Shown here: piece by piece, positions 32,931 to 43,828 of the stretch | How the letters are laid out: each line of letters starts with the position of its first letter | How positions within the stretch are numbered: the stretch's first letter is position 1 | NCBI GenBank assembly: GCA_022747635.1 | Contig: JAKTNV010000006.1 | Location: forward strand, 68,163,590-68,227,589 | DNA: 64,000 nt | Reading direction: 5' to 3' | Origin: Hetaerina americana | Lineage: Eukaryota > Arthropoda > Insecta > Odonata > Calopterygidae | Translations under genes and position numbers: made by a program | Notes under the pieces: generated by a model | The model's database searches: none | The model's input: the letters and a program-made list of their open reading frames with translations, nothing else | What the model was told of the DNA's origin: nothing

Positions 32931-32936
32931 TATATA
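32480..32936. repeat. Alternating inverted SINE ends and GT/TA microsatellites
   Basis: The order is: (GT)n(TA)n to about 32585; an inverted SINE 3' end (32600-32643); a plus-strand SINE 3' end (32646-32690); (GT)n(TA)n(AC)n to about 32753; an inverted 3' half (32754-32869); and (TA)n to about 32936. The module TTTGTTCACCGTTTGGCGGG or its complement therefore occurs four times between 32450 and 32800, in alternating orientation. The centre near 32644 is an almost perfect palindrome with arms of about 44 bp. Confidence 0.9.
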
Positions 32937-33829
32937 CCTCTACATTGATTTTTAAATCTTAGAATATCCTCACCAAAGGGCTGATTTTTTGTGACGCTTG
33001 AAGCAAATTGGCTGTTTCACTTTATGACATGATCATGCAGCTCACTGGGTCATCTTGCCTTTGAAATCCCTTTTATGAAGCATACGAGGAATTTTGTTTA
33101 GCACGCTGCGTATGGCCTTGAAGCTTTAGAGGACTGGTTTTAATTTAAAATTCATTTAAGATGTATTTCTATCTATTCTCACTTTTACATTAGTATAAAT
33201 ATCAAATACCGTGTACCAAATACCATATTTATTTTTATCGTATGGACTCTTTTATTCAATCTATGAAACATTTTTATCGTATTTCCTTTCCGCTATTTAG
33301 AGTGTTTAACTTTTTATCGTACCTTTTTATTATTTTTATACGTGAAGACATTTCGTGGATAGCCGTTGTAAAAAGTATCCCCTTTTAATGACCACTAAGG
33401 GATTGGTCTCTTATTATAAAATCGCTCATTTTAAGGTTAAATATTTTCAAGAATATTTGAATATTTTAAGAATAGTTGCATTATATAATCTTGAAAATGT
33501 ATGCAATCATCCATCCAAGTAATTATAGTAGTGTTCGAGGATAAGAGTTGAAGTAAAAGGCACAATATTTAAATAGAGCTAAATATAGCGAATATAATGT
33601 CTCTCAAAAAGTGGTAAGGGTGAAAAATTTGCCATTAGAGGGTATTCTGTGGCCATTCTGTAACTCTATGCATTTGAGTATGACTATTAAAATGCCTCTA
33701 GTAATAATGCTCTGGAAATTTATTTCCAAACGGGAGAGAATTTATGGAAGAATCTCTAGCTAAAGAATGAATAAAGCATTATCTTGAACTGAAGAGGTCA
33801 TTTCAATGGGTTTTATGGTTCACAATAAG
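32937..33829. other. AT-rich DNA, nothing assigned
   Basis: No gene or repeat recognised. Confidence 0.45.
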
Positions 33830-34060
33830 TTGTTCGTTGAGGAATGGGGAGGAGCATATATTGGAGGCTTTTGAGATTTTGGAATGGGAAGGAATTAAGA
33901 AAATAAACACTAAAGTGAAGAATATAAACCGATGACTCTTAGGTTGATTGAGAAGAGATGGAATTTGCTGAAAAAATTTAGAGAAAGTCCGAGAATGGGG
34001 ATAAAAGAGATATAAATACTTAATGGAATATAGAAAGCGCATTACAACGGAGATGTGGGC
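33830..34060 (+). mobile_element. Eroded LINE RT C-terminal fragment (family uncertain)
   Basis: A stretch readable as RLEAFEI followed by LEWEGIKKI and TKVKN, then a run resembling the LGD-R-LIE-KRW region, matches the order of the C-terminal domain shared by families A and B. Identity is low and every frame is interrupted, so the family cannot be decided. Confidence 0.45.
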
Positions 34061-35993
34061 GTGGAATGGTTATGTGGGCTTAGTAGAGAGAGAAAGAAGA
34101 GGTATTTTTGGCTCCATGGAGCCAAAAGAAAGGTATGCAATATATAAAGGTAAATTGTAAAAGTATGCAAAGCTAAAGATTAACTGTGGCAAACAAATAG
34201 TACATATTTTGTACAGCGCAATAAAATAGTGGTCTTTCCCCGAATACGATTTTTTGCTTCAGTAAAATAGTATATCAAACATTGATGGCTGCTAATATGC
34301 AGAAAAGCTAACTCAGCTTTAATATCTCATTACTTTTTCTATTGAGATGATAGAAGATTACTATGTAAATTGTCATTTTTTTAAACGAAAGTAATATCAA
34401 TATTAAAATTATTACCAATGTATTAGAATTGCTTCTTACTACTTTTATAATGGCTCCTCATATCTCGTTAATATCCGTCGTGATTATTATTAGATCGTCT
34501 ACCGGTTTAGGTAGTAGCTGAAGGGGTCATTGGAATGCACAAGCCATTCAACCACGTAAAGGGCAAAGGAAAGGGATGTAGTCCATGTGAGTGCCGTCGT
34601 GATTATAGATTTTGAAATCGGGTATGAGTTTTCCATTGTAAACCTGATTTGACTCTTCTTCTGTTGATATTCCATTGCTCCTGATCAAATTTACATGATT
34701 ACATGATCGTTGACGTGCTTACGTACCAATAAAATGTAATCAACTAAACCCTTATGCCTACGGAATGATTACTCCCGTATCTAACCTATAACCTAACCTC
34801 ATGGGGAAAGGAGGGGGATAAGGTGGCGGTACGAAGATTTGTTGAAGTTGGGAAGGAATTTGAAAATATATTCAGTCCCCTTATCCTAATGAGTGACTTC
34901 CGTCAATTGATATTAGGATTTCGTAATAATTAGTTTGGTCCACCATTTCTACTGATTTGAATTGACTTCACCAACGTTAACTTTGCCAGTGTTATATATA
35001 TATATAGCATGGTGCATTTAACACAATTGTATTGGTATGAAACACGGTACTTAAGAAACATCTCTGCAGCCTTACCATAAAAAACAGTCATTTTCATGTC
35101 AGAGAACACCTTGATATGGAATTAGTAATGGTTTGTTCCCAAGGTGGCGATGCAATTCGAAATTTAATGGATATTTGAACACATAAATTAAGAATCACTA
35201 TAAAGGCACAAGCCATTTTTATATGTGACACTCATTATAAAAATATGCATGGGTGTATATTATTCCTCTTTTATTCTAAGAATAGGGCATTCCCTAAACA
35301 GTACTTTTTGGGTGGAATTTAAATGGTTTTATGATACATCAACTTTTTGCGATGCATTCGATTCGATTCGATGCGATGCGATTGCGTCAACGTTGCGATG
35401 ACCTTTACCTTAGTCTCACCTCATTATGCTTCATCATGAAATTGGATGTAAGTTAGTGGTTATTTCGTTTTCACTTCTCTTTCTCTAATTTCTGCCGTTC
35501 AAACTCCCCAGTTTTCCCCGCCATTTTCATTTGCTTAATCTTTTTGCCACATTCATCTGAAAATATAAACCTCCATGGTCTTTAAATCAATAAAGTATGC
35601 GGAAACGAAAATTGAAAATGAAAAATTTTGAAAAAAATATCATAGCTGGAATCAAATCCTGAAATTATGGAGTGTGCGTACGTCCTTAGCATAATGAATT
35701 AGTGGTAAATTGTCCAAAAGACTTTGCGACTGGATTTTTTCCAGGAAAAATAAGTATCCCACCATCCAGTACGCTCATTGTTATAATGATTTCCCTTCTT
35801 GAAAATTTCTCTTGATGTAGTAATATCCTGGAAATATATGAATTAAGGAGCTGGTATTTATTCATTTTTTCTCACGATTGAAATATTGTGCAAACTAAAA
35901 TTGGTAATTTCAGGCTAAACTTTGTGAAATTTTATCCAATACAGACCGAAAAAATTCAGCTGTGGTAATTATAGTATACTAAATGTTTTGATC
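34061..35993. other. AT-rich intergenic DNA
   Basis: A short simple repeat of GATTC/GATGC units lies at about 35357-35390, and a CCGTCGTGATTAT string occurs twice (about 34475 and 34592). A possible very eroded tRNA-like head is on the minus strand near 35640-35711. No gene is seen. Confidence 0.4.
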
Positions 35994-36077
35994 TTACGAC
36001 CCGGATTTCAACACAAAGGATAATCATCACCATCACCTGATGATGATTCTATACATTGAAATGCCGAGTCGTAATAT
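35994..36077. repeat. 84-bp palindrome with hammerhead-like core
   Basis: The arms TTACGACCCGGATTTCAA (35994-36011) and TTGAAATGCCGAGTCGTAA (36056-36074) are inverted with one indel and few mismatches, and ATCATCA/TGATGAT pair nearer the centre. On the plus strand CTGATGA (36037-36043) is followed by a weak stem and GAAAT (36058-36062), then GUCGUAAUAU. A CTGATGA on the minus strand overlaps the first, so each strand could present the motif. Confidence 0.6.
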
Positions 36078-37720
<1,643 letters not shown>

Positions 37721-38009
37721 CTCCCCGGACTACAACCTTGACGTGGTGGAAGGGCTTGTGCGTTCCGATGACCCCTAGAGCTGTACTGGCGGGAGTAATA
37801 ATTATTGCTCCTGGTAGGGTCACCCATGCCAGATAGGTCGAAGGTTAGGAGCCAGACGAAAGGTAGTCCACGCAGCGTCTGTTCCACAGTGAGGCGGATG
37901 CAATGGCGTCTGACCCCAGTGGGGCGGCCAGTAAGTGATGGTGTCACATTAAAAACATTATTAAGGAAGGCAACGGGAAACCACCTTAATTATCATTCCC
38001 TAGAAAGAT

Positions 38010-39230
38010 ATGATGGACAATAGAGATATTTTGAGTCCTGGCAACCACGGGGCTCGACCCAATCGGCCGTGTGTCGTGCCCGGCAGCGGGGGAGGCAAGG
38101 CTTCCGCGGTCGTCATCCCACGAAACCCTTGCAAGGGAAAACCAGCAGCAGCAGGACAGAAGACGCAGGAGAAGAAGACGAAATTAGTTAGAATAGGAAC
38201 GTGGAATGTTAGGACAATGATGAGGACAGGGAAATTGGAGAATGTTAAGCGAGAGATGGAAAGGGGAAATATAGATATTTTAGGTCTATGCGAGGTGAGA
38301 TGGAAAGATAGCGGGGATTACTGGAGTGATAAGTATAGAATAATATACAGCGGCGGGGACGAGAGCCAACGAGGGGTTGCCATTGTATTAAATGAAGAGG
38401 TAGGGAGAAGCGTAGCCAACATAGAGCTGGTAACGGATAGAATACTACCAGTGGAGATAAAAGCAGAACCGACGAACTTAGTTATTATTCAGGTATACAT
38501 GCCACCAAGCAACCATAAGGAAGAAGAGGTCGATAGGATATACGATCAGTTAGAGGACATGATCGCGTGTGTTCCTGCAGGGAAACATTTGATAGTGATG
38601 GGGGATTGGAATGAGACGGTAGGCGAAGGAAGAGATGGTGATGAGGTGGGCGACTACGGTTTAGGCACGAGGAATGACCGCGGGGAGAAAGCAGTTGAGT
38701 TCTGCAGAAGACAGGGGTTAGTCATCACCAACACTTGGTTTAGACACCACAAAAGACGCAGGTATACATGGAAAATGCCAGGTGACTCAGGAAGATATCA
38801 GCTAAATTATATCCTGGTTAGACACAGGTTTAGGAATACTGTGATAAATTCCCACAGCTTCCCGGGAGCGGATGCGGACTCAGACCACAATTTAGTTGTT
38901 ATGAAATGTAGCGTAGGTTTCAAAAAGATAAGGCAGGGGCGGCGAGTTAGAAAATGGAATGTAGAAGCGTTAAATGGGTTGAAAAGGAAGGAATACAAAC
39001 ACGCCGTAGAGAAAATCATGGAGGATGGTAAAGGGCTTAGTACTATCGAAGAAAAATGGGAAATGATCAAGAAGGGGTTGTCTAAAGCCGCAAAAGGCAC
39101 TATTGGAACCGTTAACGCTAAAAGGACTAGGAAACCATGGATCACGGATGAGATGATTACAAAGACGGATGAGCGGAGAAAATGGAAGATTATGAATACA
39201 GAATTAGGCAAAATGAAGTACAAGAATTGA
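38010..39230 (+). pseudogene. APE-type endonuclease domain of LINE family A
   Basis: The 406-residue frame carries the exonuclease/endonuclease/phosphatase fold in order: GTWNVRTM, CEVRWKDSG, RGVAIVLNE, VIIQVYMPPS, LIVMGDWNETVG, NTWFRHHKRRRYTWK, QLNYILVRHRF and ADSDHNLVV. The last four are the metal- and DNA-binding motifs of AP-endonuclease-like LINE nucleases. In the QLNYIL motif asparagine stands where these enzymes have aspartate (LDY), which could impair catalysis. The frame ends prematurely at KMKYKN: another copy (minus strand near 25680) continues in frame here with ELNNKLRR, showing that one base is missing in this copy. The upstream part of the frame (residues 1-50) is basic and glycine-rich. 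Confidence 0.88.
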
Positions 39231-39295
39231 ACAATAAATTGAGGCGGGACACAAATAAAGCAAAAGAAGCATGGTGGAAGACGTAGTGCGAGGGT

Positions 39296-40984
39296 ATGGA
39301 AAGTCTGCAGAGGAAGGGTGAAATCGGTGCGCTGTACAGCAAAGTTAAATCGTTATCGGGAAGTAAGAAAGGAAGAGCTATGCTAACAGTTAGAGATAAG
39401 GCGGGTAAGGTAATAGTTGACGCAGGAAAGATCCAAGAGAGATGGAAGGAGTATATAGAAGAACTGTATGGTAAAGAACTCAGACCAACAAAATTAGACA
39501 TTGAAAAAGCAAATGACATAGAGGAGGACAGCTTAGGTCCAGGCATACTAGACAATGCGATAGAAAGGGCATTAAGGGAGATGAAACTAAATAAGGCCGT
39601 GGGGGTAGATAAAATTCCCGTGGAACTTTTAAAATGCTTAGGAAAATGTGGGAGGAAGAGGCTATATGGGCTGATCCGTAGTATTTATGAGGAGGGAATC
39701 TGGCCGGAAGACTTTGTGAGATCAGTTTTAGTTCCTATTCCGAAAAAGGTGAGGGCTACATCATGTGAGGACTATAGGACGATAAGTTTGATATCCCACG
39801 CAGCTAAAGTTGTTCTCAGGATCATAAACAAAAGGATAGAGAGTAGGGCAAATGATTACTTAGGGGATGATCAGTTTGGGTTTAGGAAGGGGAGAGGTAC
39901 GCGTGATGCCATTGCAGTAATGAGATTATTAATCGAGAGGAATATAGAACACAACCAGGAGGTATTTGCCTGTTTCGTAGATTTCGAAAAAGCGTTTGAT
40001 AGGGTGAATTGGGAAAAACTAATGAGTATATTGCAGAAAATAGGAATAGATTGGAGGGTAAGGAGGCTAATCCGCAACCTGTACATGTCTCAGACTGCTC
40101 AGGTGCGGGTGGGGAACGGGGAGTCCGGTTGGGCAGTGTTAGGAAGGGGTGTAAGGCAGGGTTGCCCATTATCACCGTTGCTGTTCAACCTGTATGCAGA
40201 GGAAATGATTAAAGAGGCATGGGAAGAACTCGAGGTAGGAATGAAAGTGGGCGGGGAATTCGTAAAATCAGTTAGGTTTACTGATGACCAAGCCTTAGTT
40301 TGTCAGTCAGCCAAGGGGCTGCAAGCATTGCTGAGTGAATTGGAAATTCAGTGCGACAGGTATGGGATGAGAATCAATATTAAGAAAACAAAGGTTATGC
40401 GATTTTCTAGAAAGAAAAAGGCCAAGCTTAACATTAAAATAGTAGGGCAAAAACTAGAGCAGGCAGAGCAGTTTACGTATCTCGGTAGTGTTTTGGACCA
40501 ACACGGTCAAAGTAGTAGGGAGGTAAGGAGAAGAATTGCGCTAGGCAAAGAGGCTTTCACAAGGAGGAGGGAGTTGATGACGGGGACTCTGAGTAAGGAT
40601 GTTAAGAAAAGACTCGTAAAAACTTTGATATGGAGCGTAGCTATGTACGGTGCGGAAACGTGGTCATTGAAGCAGGAGGATAGACGTAGATTGGATGCTT
40701 TTGAAATGTGGGTGTGGAGAAGAATGGAAAAGGTGAAATGGACAGAAAAGAAAACAAATGAGGAAGTACTTGGTATGGTGGGCGAAGAAAGGGGTTTGTT
40801 GGGAGAAATCCTATGGGGGCAGGAAAAGTGGATGAAGGGGGTGTTGACCGGCAGTGGGATGTTGAAGACTGTGATAGAGGGTAGATTGTTGGGCAAAAGA
40901 GGAAAGGGAAGGAACAGGATAGGGATTTTGGACGGGATGAAGGGAGGAAGAAAGTACTCAGAGATGAAGAGGGACATGATATAG
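39296..40984 (+). pseudogene. Reverse transcriptase domain of LINE family A
   Basis: The 562-residue open frame starts MESLQRKGEIG, continues through KELRPTKLD and NKAVGVDKIPVELLK, then the RT fold: VLVPIPKK, EDYRTISLI, DQFGFRKGRGT, FACFVDFEKAFDRVN (first catalytic Asp), GVRQGCPLSPLLFNLY, and RFTDDQALVC (catalytic DD). It ends with the C-terminal QFTYLG, MYGAETWSL, RRLDAFEMWVWRRM and GRNRIGILDGMKGGRKY segments. The usual FADD is FTDD here; the relative at 61361 has FADD. The frame is intact, but an upstream TAG (39284) and frameshift (39226) cut it off from the endonuclease. It would act in the nucleus by target-primed reverse transcription. Confidence 0.9.
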
Positions 40985-41091
40985 AGTAGGTTGATGGATT
41001 TTGTGTTTTGTTAGGAGTAATAAAATATTTGTTTGGTAGTTGTGTCCATCCAAATCCCTACCTTAACCGGTAGATTACCTTAAAAAAAATA

Positions 41092-42410
41092 CATTGATCA
41101 AAAAGTTCCCGGAATAACCACCGTGTGGCGCTCCCATCGTTCCGATTTGAGTTCTGTTTTTTTTTGTTAAATTGGTACATCTGTTGTTGATATTCCCTTT
41201 AAATCTTAGTGTCATAACTTGACATTTGCAAAAGTTACGTAGCCAAGAGTACATCTATCTCTGTGTGTGTTGGCGATTTTTTACAATTTCAGAAATGGAT
41301 TTAAATTTGCAACAACGAACTTGTATTAAATTTTGCGTAAAAAACGGATTTAGTGGCGCACGGACGTTGGAAATGTTGGAAAAGTGATTCGGCAACGATT
41401 CTCTAAAAAAAACGGTCGTTTACCAGTGGCACGAGCGGTTCAGAAGTGGTCGTGAGTCAATCGAAGATGATGAACGCAGTGGCAGACCATCGACATCGAA
41501 AGTCGGTGAAAAAATTGATAAAGTAAAAGAAATGTTGGTCAATAACCGCAAATTAACCATCAGAGAAATAGCGGAGGACTTGAACATTGCCTATGGATCC
41601 GCCCAAGACATTGTGGTTAATGATTTGGGTTTCCGTCGTGTAGCAGCATAGTTGGTGCCAAAAGACCTCAATTTCATGCAAAAAAGAGACCGTGTTGACG
41701 TCGCAAAAGACATGATTTGCGAGGCTGAATCCGATCCCACATTCATCAAAAGGATCATTACTGGAGACGAGACGTGGGTTTATGAGTACGACACGCAATC
41801 CAGACATCAGGCAAGTGAATGGCGTTCACCAAATGAGCCGAGACCAAAAAAACCACGTCGTTTTCAGTCAAAAAAGAAGGCAATGCTGACGGTTTTCATG
41901 GATTACAACGGTGTAGTGCATCATGAATTTTTGCCAGACAGTAAACAAAGAGTATTATTTGGGCGTTATGAGACGTTTGCGTGAAGCAATTCGCCGAAAG
42001 AGACCAGAAATGTGGGCAGAAAACTCGTGGATTTTGCACCATGATAACGCACCGTCGCACAGTGCTATCATTATTCGTAATTTTTTGACGAAAAATGCAA
42101 CAAATACCATCCAACAGCCACCGAATTCACCTGATTTGGCTCCCTGTGACTTCTTTCTGTTCAATCGAGTTAAAAAACCATTACGGGGAACGCGTTTTAG
42201 CAGCCGAGAGGAAGTAATGGAAAAATCGCAGGAAGCACTGATGGACATACCGAAAACCGAATATAAAAAATGTTTCGAGGATTGGATCAAGCGCTGGCAT
42301 AAGTGTGTTGCAGTCGATGGGGATTACTTTGAAGGGGACAATATAGATTTAGATGAATAAACTTGTATTTTTAATTTTCTGAATAAATTCCGGGAAATTT
42401 TTGATCAAGG
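41092..42410 (+). mobile_element. Full-length mariner element (1319 bp), defective
   Basis: TA target duplications (41090-41091 and 42411-42412) flank inverted termini. The left begins CATTGATCAAAAAGTTCCCG and the right, complemented, CCTTGATCAAAAATTTCCCG, giving a match of about 22 of 26 bp. Between them lies one transposase gene with two nonsense codons and a frameshift. The length of about 1.3 kb is typical of mariners. It lies directly in the A-rich 3' end of the LINE at 37718-41090, so it arrived after that LINE. Cut-and-paste transposition into TA is the family mechanism. Confidence 0.95.
41295..42360 (+). pseudogene. Mariner transposase (DD34D), inactivated
   Basis: The gene starts at ATG 41295 with MDLNLQQRTCIKFCVKNG and shows a helix-turn-helix N-terminus (QWHERFRSGRESIEDDERSG, then LTIREIAEDLNI), the LVPKDL linker (mariner WVPHEL position), GDETWVYEYD with the first catalytic Asp, HHDNAPSH with the second, and NSPDLAPCDFFLF with the third. 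I count 34 residues between the second and third, so DD34D. The end is YFEGDNIDLDE. Defects: TGA at 41385-41387, TAG at 41649-41651, and a frameshift near 41940-41957, probably a small deletion, since the 1066-nt span is not a multiple of three. All three catalytic aspartates remain, so death came by truncation and not by active-site loss. Confidence 0.93.
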
Positions 42411-42412
42411 TA

Positions 42413-43224
42413 GTATATATGCATCGCTTTGACCATTCAATTCAAATTAAACCAATTTTAATGCTCTTTGAGCCCATACCTGACCCAATGATCAAGCCAC
42501 CTATCCGCTGTTTTAAGGCCATTCGTTGTTTCTTAGAATAATTCAATTTCGTTGATGTTGTCAATAGGATATTAATGTTGTAGTGCAAGTTCCTAGTATG
42601 AATACTACTACCAATAGCAGAAGGGTTTCTTCATAATAAATGATAATAATTATGCTTTTTATTGTAAATTAATTTACATTTAGTGGTAATATTGATGTTG
42701 TTTCCCTAAGGAACTCAGCAGCAGATATTTCTCGGCTACACATATTATTTACATAGGAGAAAATAGTTTGATTTATCTTACTGGTTTTTTCTTCAAGAAT
42801 ATTCTCCTGATCAAAGATTAATCAGATTGGCACAATAGGAAAGTTCGCAAAAGTCACCAGAAAATATGCGTACCTTCAATGAAACGCCTTATAGTGATAG
42901 ATAATAAGCGCAATTGCATTTCCACACACAAGAAAACATTATGCAATGTTGGAAAAGTTATTATTCCTTTCAGTCTCTTATCCATACCCATAGTGAACCT
43001 TAAACCCATCATCACTAACCCTCCATTTCGTATCGTCATTCCATTCATTACTTGCTCACTACTGGCTCAAATCCCATGCTTTAATTCATTAGCAACGCCC
43101 TGTTTCATGTCTAAATAAAACTTGGTGGAATACCTTCAGTTGTCTAAGGAAATCTTTTATTTCTGCCCGCATCGCAGAAAAATTTCTTGGTGTAGCCTTT
43201 ATGTATTCTAGAAAACTTTCTATA
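42413..43224. other. AT-rich DNA, nothing assigned
   Basis: An opposed pair of short frames at 42854-43118 has no recognisable domain. Confidence 0.45.
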
Positions 43225-43828
43225 CCTTGGTACTCTGGTAGAAAAGTTTACCTATCTCTGAAGTTTTTCGACCGAAATGGTCAAAGTAGTAGGAAGTAAG
43301 GGAATTGTGCAAGGCAAAAGAGGCCTTTGCAAGGAGGAGGGGTTTGAAGACTGGTCGTTTAGTTAGGATGTTTAGAAAAGACTGGTCAAAACTTTGATGT
43401 GGAGCGTAGTTATGTACGGAGCGGAAACATGGTTACTGAAACAGAAGGATAGACATTGATTGGAGGCTTTTGAAATATGGATGTGGAGAAGGATGGAGAA
43501 GGCGAAATGGACCAAAATTGGAGAAAGTGCTAACTATGGTGGGCGAGCAGAGGGGGATTGTTGGGAGAGCAGGGAAGGCTTAAAAAATTGATGAAGGGCG
43601 TTCTTACCGGCAGTGGGATGTTGAAGACTAATAGAGGGAAGACTGTTAGAAAAGGGGAAAAATAGGACAAGGATGTTTGACGGTATGAAAGGGAGGAAAA
43701 AAGTACACATAGATAAACAGGGACTTTTTGTAGAGTAGGATGTGGGGTTGTGTTTTTTTATGAGATATATATTTGGTAGTTGTGCTAATGCAAAACCTAT
43801 CTTAACCGGTAGATTACCTTTAAAAAAT
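43225..43828 (+). mobile_element. RTE-like LINE family A, 3' fragment with tail
   Basis: It matches from the FTYLGSVLD codons (TTACCTATCTCTGAAGTTTT) through GQSS, AKEAFARR, MWSVVMYGAETWLLKQKD (at about 43395-43450), MWMWRRMEKAKW and GLLG-E to the family tail at 43800-43818 (TCTTAACCGGTAGATTACC) and a short A-rich end. Frameshifts are present, but base identity to the reference copy is high, suggesting intermediate age. Confidence 0.88.

Noticed and set aside
35355..35392. CRISPR-like or regulatory array of GATTC/GATGC units
   Set aside because: It is a short imperfect simple repeat with no spacer structure.
35640..35711. Another tRNA-derived SINE head on the minus strand
   Set aside because: Only a loose B-box-like string and an A-box-like stretch; too degenerate and without a body or second copy.
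38807..39223. Antisense frames across family A LINEs (also 40507-40977 and 61627-62097)
   Set aside because: They are shadows of the RT/endonuclease coding strand, and recur in the same place in each copy for that reason.
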